Source of the DNA: Verrucomicrobiia bacterium | GTDB taxonomy: Bacteria; Verrucomicrobiota; Verrucomicrobiia; Limisphaerales; Fontisphaeraceae | Direction: 5' to 3' | Assembly: GCA_026414565.1 (NCBI GenBank) | Contig: JAOAIT010000045.1 | Span: forward strand, 1-64,000 | Length of the DNA: 64,000 bases | Shown: in pieces, positions 1 to 10,416 of the stretch | Layout: every line of letters begins with the position of its first letter | How positions within the stretch are numbered: position 1 is the stretch's first letter | The notes under the pieces: generated by a model | What the model was told of the DNA's origin: nothing | The model's input: only the letters and a program-made list of their open reading frames with translations | Database searches by the model: none | Made by a program: the position numbers and the translations under genes

Positions 1-145
1 GTACCTTGGGGCGGTGGGGGGGACGAACTGGCTGCGGCTGGAGACCATTCCGGCGGCGGGGAGCAACCGGTGGGTGGAACTGCTGCAACCGGTGCAATCC
101 CCGCAGCGCTTCTACCGCCTGGGTGTCACCCTGCCCAATCCCTAA
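1..145 (+). CDS. C-terminal end of a large secreted protein (partial)
   Basis: Frame 2 is open from the window edge to a TAA at 143-145 and gives 47 residues ending in QRFYRLGVTLPNP. The pattern (hydrophobic strands, Asn-Trp, then RFYRL near the stop) matches the C-terminal module of large exported Verrucomicrobial proteins. Two other examples occur here, at the ends of the subtilase (48670-54444) and the decayed gene at 23348-23731. The function of the complete protein cannot be told from this piece. Confidence 0.6.
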   Translation, partial: YLGAVGGTNWLRLETIPAAGSNRWVELLQPVQSPQRFYRLGVTLPNP

Positions 146-257
146 GCCGGCGGCGGTGTCGCCCACTGGCCATGAGCGCGTGCTGTCCTTCCCTTTCGGG
201 CTGGACAGACGGGCGGCAACCGCTTATTGGTAATACCACAAAAACTAAACCACACTT

Positions 258-1115
258 ATGATGAAAACGAATCGTCGGCAATTTGTGCAAACCACCGCCC
301 TGGCCGCGGCGGCCCTGAGCGTGGCCCCGCAGGTTTGGGGGGCGGCCCGGAAGAAGCTTCCCATTGCGTTGCAGCTTTATTCGGTGCGGCAGGACTGCGG
401 CAAGGATTTCGACGCCGCCTTGGAGCGCGTCGCCAAAATGGGCTTCGATGGGGTGGAGTTTGCCGGCTATCACACCTACGGCGGCAAACCCAAGGAGCTG
501 CGCAAGCGGCTGGATGATCTGGGCTTGAAGGTGGCCGCCACCCACATCGGCACGGGCAGTTTCCGCGGCGACAACCTCCAGAAGACCATCGAGTTCCACC
601 AGATCATCGGCTGCAAGTTCCTCATTGTGCCGGGCGATGGTGACTTTACCAACCCCGAAAAGTGCAAGCCGCTGGCCGATTTGTTCAATCAAACCGCCGA
701 GAAGTTGAAACCCTTGAACATGTATTGCGGCTACCACAATCACACGGCGGAATTCAAAAAATTCGGTGACACCACCTTCTGGGACTTCTTTGCCGCCAAC
801 ACGAGCAAGGACGTGGTCTTGCAGCAGGACTGCGGCTGGACCGCGGCGGCCAAGCTCGATCCGGTGGAGATGATGAAAAAATATCCGGGCCGGATGAAAT
901 CCACGCACTTCAAACCCACCGTGGTGGGCAACGAGCCGGGCAAAAAGGCATTCATCGGGCAGGACTCGGTGGATTGGAAAGCCGTGATTGCGGCCTGCAT
1001 CGAATTTGGCGGATCAGAGTGGATCACCCTCGAGCAGGAAGCCTATCCGGACGGCAAATCCCCCATGGAAGCCACGGAGATTTCCTTCAAGGCGCTGAAG
1101 GCCATGGTGGGCTGA
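258..1115 (+). CDS. Exported sugar phosphate isomerase/epimerase-like protein (xylose isomerase-like TIM barrel)
   Basis: This 285-aa protein starts with a twin-arginine-type leader (NRRQFVQTTALAAAALS) with a likely cleavage after VWGA, so it is probably exported folded. The rest is a xylose-isomerase-like TIM barrel: ALQLYSVR near the first strand, GFDGVEFAGY, and candidate metal ligands in YHNHTAEF, QQDCGW, KSTHFK and TLEQEAYPDG. Proteins of this type in Verrucomicrobia and Planctomycetes are usually found with Gfo/Idh/MocA oxidoreductases and are thought to act on sugar derivatives; the substrate is unknown. It is a single-gene unit, followed 25 nt later by a strong terminator. The ATG at 258 puts the arginine pair at residues 6-7. 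Confidence 0.85.
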   Translation: MMKTNRRQFVQTTALAAAALSVAPQVWGAARKKLPIALQLYSVRQDCGKDFDAALERVAKMGFDGVEFAGYHTYGGKPKELRKRLDDLGLKVAATHIGTGSFRGDNLQKTIEFHQIIGCKFLIVPGDGDFTNPEKCKPLADLFNQTAEKLKPLNMYCGYHNHTAEFKKFGDTTFWDFFAANTSKDVVLQQDCGWTAAAKLDPVEMMKKYPGRMKSTHFKPTVVGNEPGKKAFIGQDSVDWKAVIAACIEFGGSEWITLEQEAYPDGKSPMEATEISFKALKAMVG

Positions 1116-1140
1116 TTGTCCCGCAAATAACTTCGGACAA

Positions 1141-1179
1141 CGGCATGCCGAAAAATGCGGCATGCCGTTTGTCTTTTTT
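1141..1179 (+). terminator. Rho-independent terminator after the isomerase-like gene
   Basis: Two copies of the self-complementary decamer CGGCATGCCG (1141-1150 and 1158-1167) are separated by a 7-nt loop and followed by TTTGTCTTTTTT. They form a 10-bp stem with a T-tract and isolate the gene at 258-1115 from the regulator downstream. Confidence 0.85.
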
Positions 1180-1260
1180 ACAATCCCGGGCAATTTATCA
1201 TGGAAGCGCCGCCGGGTCAGGGAAGCGGCACAAGCCATCATTTTGGGACAAATTCTTATT

Positions 1261-1275
1261 TGCTAATCATTATCA
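1261..1275. promoter_or_regulatory. PerR/Fur-box-like operator
   Basis: TGCTAATCATTATCA is a 15-bp near-palindrome (TAATCATTA core plus outer T-A and G-C pairs, one mismatched pair). It agrees at 11 of 14 defined positions with the PerR box TTATAATNATTATAA known from Bacillus. It lies 27 nt upstream of the regulator start in an otherwise GC-rich region. It probably allows autoregulation and peroxide control of the regulator-katG pair; binding is inferred. Confidence 0.6.
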
Positions 1276-1302
1276 TTTGATACACTTTACCATCGCTGTG
1301 TG

Positions 1303-1815
1303 ATGCAAATAGCGAGTAAAGAGCAGGCGCATGCGCGCTTTCTGGCCCTCTTGCGCCAGGCCGGTCTCCCGGTGACCACCCAACGGCGGGCGGTTTTCGA
1401 GGCCATGCTGGAGCGACAGGATCATCCCACCGCGGAGCAGGTTTATCAGGTGGTGCTCCAAAAGCTGCCCCACATCTCGCGCATGACCGTGCATCGCATC
1501 CTCAACACCTTTGTGGCACTGGGCGTGGTGGATAAAACCTGCCATCCCGGTTCGGCGGCCCGTTTCGATTCCAAGACCCATCCTCACCATCACCTGGTGT
1601 GTCTGGATTGCGGGGCCATCATGGACGTGGAGGATCCGCGGCTCGATCGCATGCCCCGGCCGCGCATTCCCGCCGGCGATTTTGTCATCGAAGATTACCA
1701 GGTCCAGTTTCGCGGCCGTTGTGCCCGCTGCCAGCAAAAGGCCCGAGCCCTTCAGCGACGGCCCAGAATCAACGCTTCCGCGGCGCCGCCGCGAAATGCT
1801 GGATCAACAACCTGA
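1303..1815 (+). CDS. perR: PerR-like peroxide-sensing Fur-family repressor
   Basis: This 170-aa Fur-family protein has an N-terminal winged helix (about residues 10-75; TTQRRAVFEAML, TVHRILNTF) and a C-terminal metal and dimer domain. Two CXXC pairs (Cys100/103 and Cys140/143) would hold structural zinc. The sensing-site residues match PerR rather than Fur: His41 in DHPTAEQ, Asp89 in RFDS, His95/His97 in HPHHH, and Asp108 in IMDV, where PerR uses Asp and Fur usually Glu. It sits directly upstream of katG with a PerR-box-like site in front. A GTG lies one codon before the ATG chosen here. PerR versus a general Fur role rests on motif reading and context. Confidence 0.82.
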   Translation: MQIASKEQAHARFLALLRQAGLPVTTQRRAVFEAMLERQDHPTAEQVYQVVLQKLPHISRMTVHRILNTFVALGVVDKTCHPGSAARFDSKTHPHHHLVCLDCGAIMDVEDPRLDRMPRPRIPAGDFVIEDYQVQFRGRCARCQQKARALQRRPRINASAAPPRNAGSTT

Positions 1816-4044
<2,229 letters not shown>

Positions 4045-4069
4045 GCGGCGCCAGGCCGTAGATTGCAGG

Positions 4070-4120
4070 CGGCGGGCGGAGTTGACCGGCAAGGTTAAAC
4101 CCGCCCGCCGTTTTCCTTTT
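4070..4120 (+). terminator. Terminator after katG
   Basis: CGGCGGGCGG (4070-4079) pairs perfectly with CCGCCCGCCG (4101-4110) across a 21-nt loop, followed by TTTTCCTTTT. The loop contains the 3' end of the convergent methyltransferase gene. Confidence 0.7.
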
Positions 4121-4712
4121 CCAGCCACGCCATAAAATGGAGGGAGCGGTCAAAAAACCACGTGGCGGGTGGGGGATAAAGGTGCAATTGGCGCAGGCAG
4201 GTGACCGGGCGTAGGCGGAGTTCAGCCCAGGCGGCCTGCCAGCGGCCCCAGGGCCAATAATGATAGGGCAGGGCCACGCCATGACGGGCGTTGCCCACCC
4301 AGTCCATGAAGCGCAAGGTGGGTCCCGCCAGCCAGCCTTCCAGGCAGTGGTCTTTAATGAGAAGACCCCGGCGTGCCACACGCACGGCCTCACGCAATAA
4401 AATCATCGGGTCTTCCGTATGATGGAGCACGTCCACAAACAGGGCCACGTCATACTGGCCGTCGGCGCAGGGGATGCGTCGGCCGTCGAAGGCCTTTACG
4501 GAAATGTAGGTTTGCGGACGGATCAGCACATCCAACCCCTCAATCCGTACGTCGGGGCGTTGGTCTAAAATGGCGCGGGCCACCCGGCCGTCGCCACAGC
4601 CAATGTCCAACACCGTCGCCCCGTGGGGCAACAGCGCGGCCAGATGCCCGGCGAGCACGCGCACCCGACGTGCAAAAACCAGGCGCCCGTGCAATGTGTC
4701 CAGACAGCTCAT
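4095..4712 (-). CDS. Class I SAM-dependent methyltransferase (type 11)
   Basis: This 205-aa protein has the Rossmann motif I VLDIGCGDGRVARAIL at about residues 36-51 and a post-motif region YDVALFVDVLHHTEDP typical of Methyltransf_11 proteins. It overlaps the upstream glycosyltransferase by 4 nt, so the two are translationally coupled. The pairing of a GT2 with a small methyltransferase suggests lipid or cell-surface glycoconjugate modification, but the acceptor is unknown. Confidence 0.85.
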   Translation of the reverse strand: MSCLDTLHGRLVFARRVRVLAGHLAALLPHGATVLDIGCGDGRVARAILDQRPDVRIEGLDVLIRPQTYISVKAFDGRRIPCADGQYDVALFVDVLHHTEDPMILLREAVRVARRGLLIKDHCLEGWLAGPTLRFMDWVGNARHGVALPYHYWPWGRWQAAWAELRLRPVTCLRQLHLYPPPATWFFDRSLHFMAWLEKENGGRV

Positions 4713-5881
4713 CGGCGTTTAAGGCCCAGCACGCTCAGGAAAAAGCTGGAAAATATGGTTTGGATGCCCAGCACCAGGGCCAGCAGCGCCGGGATGATGG
4801 TGCGCAAAGTCTCGGTGGGCTGCAGCGGCCCAAAGTGCGTCTGGCCCCAGCTCCAGACGGCATAGGCGGAGCCTCCCAGCCCGAGCAGGGTCAGCACCAG
4901 ACCGGCGGTCAGCCCCACCTCCAACGTGATGATGCGGTAGAGCTTTTCCAGTCGGGCGTCGGGCGGCAGCAAGCCCTCGCTGATGGCAAAAACCTTGGTG
5001 AATACGGCAAACAGCACCGCTTGATACCCCATGAGCACCATCATCGCCGCATACAGCAGCGTATGCACATCAAAGGTCACACTGCCCACCGTGCGCGGGC
5101 CGGGCAGCAGCCAGGCCATGAGCAGCACGCCCAACAACATCAACAGAGCACCGGGAATGAGAAACAGCCAGCGCGGACTGTAGAGCAGCATGAAGCGCAA
5201 GTGGCGCCAGCCATCCCGCCAGCGACGCAGGTGCGGCGGGCGGCCGCGGCCATCCGGCGACAGTGTGACGGGCACCTCGGTGATTTTAAGCCCCAGCAGG
5301 GCGGCCTTGACCACCATTTCACTGGCAAACTCCATGCCCGTGGTGCGCAGGGCCATGCGCTCGGCCGCCTCCCTGGTGAAGCCGCGCATGCCGCAATGAA
5401 AATCACGCGCGGGCGCCTTGAAAAACAACCGGCCCAGCCCCGTGAGCACGGGGTTGCCCAAATAACGATTGAGCCAGGGCATGGCGCCGGGCTGAATGCC
5501 GCCGCTGAAGCGGTTGCCCATGACCAGATCGTAGCCTTCGCGCAGTTTCTCGACAAACGGCCAGATGGCGGACCAGTCATAGCTGTCGTCGGAATCCGCC
5601 ATGATCACATAACGTCCCCGGGCTGCCGCCATGGCCCCCATCAACGCCGCCCCATAGCCCCGCGTGGGCACGTCCACCACCCGCGCACCCAAATTGCGGG
5701 CAATATCCTGGGAACCGTCGGTGCTGCCGTTGTCGCCCACGATGATTTCCCCCGCCAGGCCGTGTCGCGCGAGCGCCGCCTGCGCTTTGCGGATGCAATG
5801 CCCCAGTGTTTTGGCCTCATTCAAGCAGGGCATGATGAGGCTGACTTCGGGCTGAGCATGGTTTTCGGTTGCATTCGGCAC
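4709..5881 (-). CDS. Membrane glycosyltransferase family 2 (dolichol-phosphate mannosyltransferase-like)
   Basis: This 390-aa protein has an N-terminal GT-A domain: SLIMPCLNEAKTLG, GEIIVGDNGSTDGSQ and the DXD-like MADSDDSYDW. Hydrophobic segments follow in the C-terminal third (LFLIPGALLMLLGVLLMAWL, HTLLYAAMMVLMGYQAVLFAVF, ALLALVLGIQTIFSSFFL). This is the layout of polyprenyl-phosphate glycosyltransferases that load a sugar onto a lipid carrier at the inner membrane. It is first in a two-gene operon with the methyltransferase and diverges from the oxidoreductase gene at 5987. Confidence 0.87.
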   Translation of the reverse strand: MPNATENHAQPEVSLIMPCLNEAKTLGHCIRKAQAALARHGLAGEIIVGDNGSTDGSQDIARNLGARVVDVPTRGYGAALMGAMAAARGRYVIMADSDDSYDWSAIWPFVEKLREGYDLVMGNRFSGGIQPGAMPWLNRYLGNPVLTGLGRLFFKAPARDFHCGMRGFTREAAERMALRTTGMEFASEMVVKAALLGLKITEVPVTLSPDGRGRPPHLRRWRDGWRHLRFMLLYSPRWLFLIPGALLMLLGVLLMAWLLPGPRTVGSVTFDVHTLLYAAMMVLMGYQAVLFAVFTKVFAISEGLLPPDARLEKLYRIITLEVGLTAGLVLTLLGLGGSAYAVWSWGQTHFGPLQPTETLRTIIPALLALVLGIQTIFSSFFLSVLGLKRR

Positions 5882-5986
5882 GGCCAGAAATATGGGTCAC
5901 CTGCGGGCGGGTAGGCAAACAGGAAATGTGCCGTCAAGGCCGTGTTTAAGGCTTGCGCGGTTGGGGTGACCGTGTCAAATAGCGCC

Positions 5987-7219
5987 ATGCAAAAACCATT
6001 ACCTGAAGCTTCCATTACTTTGACGCGTCGTCGTTTTTTGTCCGGTGTGGGCGCTGCCACCGTGACCTTCAGCCTGGTGGCGCCCCGGTGGGTTTCCGCC
6101 GCTGAAGCCGGCCCCAAAATCAAGGTGGGGTTGATTGGCGCCGGCGGGCGGGGCCAATGGATTTTGAAATATTTCAAGGATCACGGCGGCTATGAGATCG
6201 CCGCTGTCTTTGATTATTTTGAGGACCGCGCCAAGGCCGCGGGCGACAAGTATCAAGTGCCGGAAAACATGCGGTTCAGCGGTCTCTACGGCTACCGCAA
6301 ACTGTTGGAAAACGGGGTGGACGCCGTCATCATCCAATCCCCGCCTTATTTCCATCCCGAACAGGCCGCCGATGCGGTGGAGGCCGGCAAGCATGTGTAC
6401 CTGGCCAAGCCGCTGGCCGTGGACGTGCCCGGCTGTCTTTCCATTGCCGCCAGCGGCCAGAAGGCCACCCAGAAGAAGCTGGCTTTTCTGGTGGACTTCC
6501 AGACCCGCGCCCATCCTTCCTACCAGCAGGCCATCAAGCTGGTGCATGAGGGCAAAATCGGCCGGATTGTCTGCGGCGAGGCCAATTATCAGTGCAGCTT
6601 GATGTTTGCCAGCATGGATGCGCGCTTTCGCAAGGACCCGAAGAATCCGGAGGAGCGGCTGCGCGCCTGGGCCATTGACCGGGTGCTGTCGGGCGACGTC
6701 ATCACCGAACAGAACATCCACGCCCTGGATGTGGCCTCATGGGTTCTCAACGCGGAACCCATCAAGGCCTACGGTACCGGCGGCAAGGCGCGGCCTTTCC
6801 TGGGGGATTGTTGGGATCATTTCGCCTGCATCTTCTACTATCCGCAGGGGATCATCCTCAGCTTCAGCTCCAAACAGGTGGGCAAGGGGTGGGATGACAT
6901 CCAATGCCGCATCTACGGCACGGAGGGCACGCTGGACACGCATTACGGCGGCCCCGTGCGATTGCACTGCGACGATGCCTACAATGGCGGCACCACCAAC
7001 ACCATTTATGAGCTGGGCGTGCAAAACAACGTGAAGACCTTTTACGACTGCATCGTCCAAGGCGACTTTTCCAACCCCACTGTGGCCCCCAGTGTGCGCA
7101 GCAATCTGGTGACCATTCTGGGCCGCACGGCGGCCTATAAGAACACTGAAGTCACCTGGGCGCAGATGATGAAAGCCCGCGAGAAGTGGACGTTTGATAC
7201 CAAGGGCCTGAAGGCTTGA
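5987..7219 (+). CDS. Tat-exported Gfo/Idh/MocA family oxidoreductase
   Basis: A twin-arginine leader (LTRRRFLSGVGAATVTFSLVAP) precedes an NAD(P)-binding Rossmann fold (GLIGAGGRGQ, AAVFDYFEDRA), then the family's lysine loop in the form LAKPLAVDVPG where EKP is more usual, then the C-terminal beta-sheet domain. The ATG at 5987 is preferred over a GTG at 5942 because it places the arginine motif at the usual distance from the N-terminus. Exported members are greatly expanded in Planctomycetes and Verrucomicrobia and probably act on sugars in the periplasm with a bound cofactor. The substrate is not predictable. Confidence 0.88.
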   Translation: MQKPLPEASITLTRRRFLSGVGAATVTFSLVAPRWVSAAEAGPKIKVGLIGAGGRGQWILKYFKDHGGYEIAAVFDYFEDRAKAAGDKYQVPENMRFSGLYGYRKLLENGVDAVIIQSPPYFHPEQAADAVEAGKHVYLAKPLAVDVPGCLSIAASGQKATQKKLAFLVDFQTRAHPSYQQAIKLVHEGKIGRIVCGEANYQCSLMFASMDARFRKDPKNPEERLRAWAIDRVLSGDVITEQNIHALDVASWVLNAEPIKAYGTGGKARPFLGDCWDHFACIFYYPQGIILSFSSKQVGKGWDDIQCRIYGTEGTLDTHYGGPVRLHCDDAYNGGTTNTIYELGVQNNVKTFYDCIVQGDFSNPTVAPSVRSNLVTILGRTAAYKNTEVTWAQMMKAREKWTFDTKGLKA

Positions 7220-7232
7220 GCGTGACCCCGCC

Positions 7233-8375
7233 TCAGGCGGCCTGCTCCCCGCGGTACACCCGCGGCACGCGGTAACTGATGTTGGTGAGCACTTCCCACG
7301 GGATGGTGCCAAACCATCCGGCCAGTTGGGCGGCGGTGATTTCCTTGTTGCCCTGGCGGCCCAGCAGCACCACTTCTTCGCCGGCTTTCACCTGGGGCAG
7401 GGGGGTGACATCCACCAGCGTTTGATCCATGGTCACTCGGCCGAGCACGGGACACAGACGCCCTCTAATCAACATCGCCGCCCGCTGACTGGCGGCCCGC
7501 ATGTAGCCATCGCCATAACCGCAGCCCACCACCGCCACCCGCATCGGCCGGGGCGTGATATAGGTGTGCCCGTAGCTCAACGGTGTGCCTTGGGGCACTT
7601 CCCGCACCAGCGTGACCCGGCTCTTCCATTGCAGCGCGGGCTTCAGGTGTCTGGCCAGGACGGAGGCGGGCCTGCGTTTGCCGGGGGGAATGATGCCATA
7701 GACCAACAGACCGGGACGAACCAGGTTGAAGTGCGCCTCCGGTTCCCACAAGACCCCCCCGCTATTGCAGGCGTGGACATACGGCACCACCACTCCGCCG
7801 GCCTCAATGGCCCGGAGAACCATGCTGAAACGCTCCCGCTGCTGCCGCGTGAACTCGGCATCGTCCTCGGCGGAGCTGAAATGAGTCATCAGCCCTGCCA
7901 GGCGCACACCGGGCAGCCGGGCGATGCTGCGCGCCAATTGCGCTGCTTCCTCCGGGCGTGCCCCCAGCCGCCCCATGCCGGTGTCCACTTTGAGATGCAC
8001 TTCCACGGTCTTGTTCTGCCGCCGGGCCTCGCGGGAAAACGCGCGGGCTTCGGCCAGCGTGGAAAGGGTGGGCATGATGCCATCCCGCACGGCGATGGGA
8101 ATTTCCTCGGGCAGACAGGCACCCAGCATCAGCACGGGCCAGCCCCGGCCGACCAGCCGCACACTGCGGGCCTCGGTCAGATTGGCCACCCCAAAAATGT
8201 CGGTGCCGCTTTGCATGAGCAGGGCGGCTATTTGTTTCAGCCCGTGCCCGTAGGCATCGGCTTTTACCACGGTGAGGATGCGGGTGTGCGGGCCGACGCG
8301 ATGCCGCAGCCACGCCAGATTCGAGCGCAGGGCATCGAAATCCACTTCCGCCCAGCAACGGTAGGGCGCATTCAT
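7233..8375 (-). CDS. alr: Alanine racemase
   Basis: This 380-aa PLP enzyme makes D-alanine for peptidoglycan. The PLP lysine is Lys38 in TVVKADAYGHG, and the fold-type III barrel continues through HLKVDTGMGRLG. The second catalytic base is in LSYGHTY, and the C-terminal beta domain has GRVTMDQTLVDV. The start was set at the ATG that overlaps the tsaB stop by 4 nt; the open frame continues upstream only as an antisense shadow of tsaB. It is the last gene of the minus-strand operon. Confidence 0.95.
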   Translation of the reverse strand: MNAPYRCWAEVDFDALRSNLAWLRHRVGPHTRILTVVKADAYGHGLKQIAALLMQSGTDIFGVANLTEARSVRLVGRGWPVLMLGACLPEEIPIAVRDGIMPTLSTLAEARAFSREARRQNKTVEVHLKVDTGMGRLGARPEEAAQLARSIARLPGVRLAGLMTHFSSAEDDAEFTRQQRERFSMVLRAIEAGGVVVPYVHACNSGGVLWEPEAHFNLVRPGLLVYGIIPPGKRRPASVLARHLKPALQWKSRVTLVREVPQGTPLSYGHTYITPRPMRVAVVGCGYGDGYMRAASQRAAMLIRGRLCPVLGRVTMDQTLVDVTPLPQVKAGEEVVLLGRQGNKEITAAQLAGWFGTIPWEVLTNISYRVPRVYRGEQAA

Positions 8376-9028
8376 AAATCTTTGAGCACGCGCGGCGGCG
8401 GGGCTTTGGCAAAGCGCGCCTCGCGCAAATAAATGGGGGTCAGGACGCCAGCCTCCGTGACCGCCTCCGCCGAGGCGGCCAGTCGCGCCAGCTCCTTCGC
8501 CCGGGGATGCCATTCCATGGCGCCGGGACACCAGCCGGTAATGTCCGGCCCCCATACCTTGGCCCCGGCGGCCAACTGTCCGCGCACCGCATTCTGTGGG
8601 AGCAACTGGGGCGGATGAATTTCCTGCCAACCCGTCTCCGCCAGCCGATAACCCGCCCAACAGGCCTCGCCGCGTTGGGCGTCCACCGCCAGAAACACCT
8701 CGCCACGCTGTCCACTGCGCCAAAGTCCCTCCGCCATGACGTGAAAACTGCTGATTCCCCAAAGCCTGACGGGGCGCACCGCCTGCCATCCCTGGGCGGC
8801 CGCAATCGCCATGCGAATGCCGGTATAACTGCCCGGTCCCAGACCAATCGCCAGCCCCTCCACCGCTGCGCGCTCCCAACCGGCTTGTTCCAGGGCTGCC
8901 TGAATCAGGGCAAACAGGCGCGTATGCCGCGCATGGGCTTCTGTGACTTCCACCGGCGGGCCGCCGGCTGAGTCCCATGCCGCCACGGAGCGGACCCCTG
9001 CCGACAGTTCAAGCGCCAAAATCTTCAT
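8372..9028 (-). CDS. tsaB: tRNA threonylcarbamoyladenosine biosynthesis protein TsaB
   Basis: This 218-aa ASKHA-fold protein begins MKILALELSAG and carries the GLAIGLGPGSYTGIRMA motif typical of TsaB/YeaZ. TsaB dimerises with TsaD and works with TsaE to form t6A37 in ANN-decoding tRNAs. It overlaps both neighbours (tsaE by 20 nt, alr by 4 nt), so it is translated from a polycistronic message. tsaD is not in the window. Confidence 0.9.
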   Translation of the reverse strand: MKILALELSAGVRSVAAWDSAGGPPVEVTEAHARHTRLFALIQAALEQAGWERAAVEGLAIGLGPGSYTGIRMAIAAAQGWQAVRPVRLWGISSFHVMAEGLWRSGQRGEVFLAVDAQRGEACWAGYRLAETGWQEIHPPQLLPQNAVRGQLAAGAKVWGPDITGWCPGAMEWHPRAKELARLAASAEAVTEAGVLTPIYLREARFAKAPPPRVLKDL

Positions 9029-9506
9029 GAATAATCCGCCGCTCCTTTTCGCTCTGGAATTGCAGCCATGCCAGCCGGCAGGGACGTGGCAATCCAGCTA
9101 CTTCAGCCGGCACGAGGGAGCCGCTGCCGGAGGAAACTCCCTGCTGCCAAGAGCATATAACCTCCGGCAGCCAGCGTTCAATCCATTCCACCACCACGAT
9201 GCCCTGGGGCGCGAGGAGGTATTCCTCCAAGCCTGCCGCCACGATTTCCGGGGGATCATTCAGGCGATACAGATCCAGGTGGAAAAGCGGATACCGTCCC
9301 CCGTGGTATTCCACCATCAGCGCAAAACTGGGCGAGTGCACCCGGTCAGGACAACCAAGGCCCTGGGCCAGACCGCGCACAAGCTGGGTTTTGCCGGCAC
9401 CCAGGTCTCCGGTCAGACCGAGAACCCAGCCGGGCCCCAGCTCCCTGGCCCAGGCTTCTCCCAGGGCCTCCGTTTCCGCGGGACTATGCGAAATGTTCGT
9501 AACCAT
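9009..9506 (-). CDS. tsaE: tRNA t6A biosynthesis ATPase TsaE
   Basis: This 165-aa P-loop protein has Walker A GDLGAGKT at residues 33-40, HSPSFALMVEY, and the FHLDLYRL segment diagnostic for TsaE/YjeE. The ATG at 9504-9506 is chosen because it gives the normal family length; the open frame runs further upstream only as a shadow inside thiL. It overlaps the thiL 3' end by 23 nt. The C-terminal tail past about residue 140 is less conserved in appearance. Confidence 0.9.
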   Translation of the reverse strand: MVTNISHSPAETEALGEAWARELGPGWVLGLTGDLGAGKTQLVRGLAQGLGCPDRVHSPSFALMVEYHGGRYPLFHLDLYRLNDPPEIVAAGLEEYLLAPQGIVVVEWIERWLPEVICSWQQGVSSGSGSLVPAEVAGLPRPCRLAWLQFQSEKERRIIHEDFGA

Positions 9507-10416
9507 GCAGTTCCAGGGGTTGCACACTCTTGCGGCGCCGGATGCGGATGCCCGGCTCGGCCGTGATCTTGCCAATGCAGGTGAGCTTGAGTTGCGGGAA
9601 GGCCGCCTTCCAGGCGTCCACCAGGGCCACGGCTTTCTGCGGAGGCACGGCAAAAAGCAGCTCGAAATCCTCGCCATCGGATAACGCCGCCTCCAGGGGA
9701 GGTTTGGCTCCCGGTTGCTCACGAAAGCGCAGCCGGGCGGCGCGGCTGATGGGAATGGCCTCGGCCAACAGCTCCGCCCCCAGGTTGCCGGCCTGGAGTA
9801 AATGACGCAAATCGCCCGCCAGCCCGTCACTCAAGTCAATCATGGCACGCGGGGAAAAATGCTCCGCCAGCCAGCGGGCCTCCTTGAGCCGTGGCTCAAA
9901 ATCCAGGTGTTTGCCGGACAGCGAGCCGCCCAGCTCGCCGGTCACAAAGAGGGCGTCGCCCACCTGTGCGCCCCGCCGGTGCACTACGCGACTGGATTCC
10001 ACCCGCCCCAGCAGGGCCACTGAAATCCAGATGCCCGAAGTGCTGGTGGTGGTCTCGCCGCCCACAATCGCCACCTGGTGCCTTTCCGCGCAGGCGCGCA
10101 ATCCTTGATACATGGCCTCGATGCGACTTACCTCGTGCTGGGGAGGCAACCCCAAAGTAATCAGCGCGTGCAGCGGTGTGCCGGCCATGGCGGCGATGTC
10201 ACTTAAACAACGGGCGAGGGCCTTGTGGCCCACTTTCTCCGAGGGCGTCTCCGGCGTGAAATGCACGTGCTCGACCACGGCATCGGTCTTCAACAGGAAA
10301 TACTGGCCCGGCACCCCTAAATCAAGCACGGCGCAATCATCGCCCACCCCGGTGATGACGCCGGCCGGCACAGGCAGGCCACGAGTCAGGCAGGCAATGA
10401 GTTCAAATTCATTCAT
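9484..10416 (-). CDS. thiL: Thiamine-monophosphate kinase
   Basis: This 310-aa member of the PurM/AIR-synthase-like family phosphorylates thiamine monophosphate to the diphosphate. It begins MNEFELIACL and has GVGDDCAVLDLG, the nucleotide/metal motif of ThiL. GDALFVTGELGGSLSGKHL and IDLSDGLAGDL follow in the expected order. The start is the ATG overlapping the CPBP protease stop as ATGA, not the ATG seven codons earlier. The thiL-tsaE adjacency is a common bacterial arrangement. Confidence 0.94.
   Translation of the reverse strand: MNEFELIACLTRGLPVPAGVITGVGDDCAVLDLGVPGQYFLLKTDAVVEHVHFTPETPSEKVGHKALARCLSDIAAMAGTPLHALITLGLPPQHEVSRIEAMYQGLRACAERHQVAIVGGETTTSTSGIWISVALLGRVESSRVVHRRGAQVGDALFVTGELGGSLSGKHLDFEPRLKEARWLAEHFSPRAMIDLSDGLAGDLRHLLQAGNLGAELLAEAIPISRAARLRFREQPGAKPPLEAALSDGEDFELLFAVPPQKAVALVDAWKAAFPQLKLTCIGKITAEPGIRIRRRKSVQPLELHGYEHFA

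Noticed and set aside
8376-8978. N-terminal extension of the alanine racemase frame
   Set aside because: It lies entirely within tsaB in another frame; the ATG overlapping the tsaB stop gives the normal racemase length.
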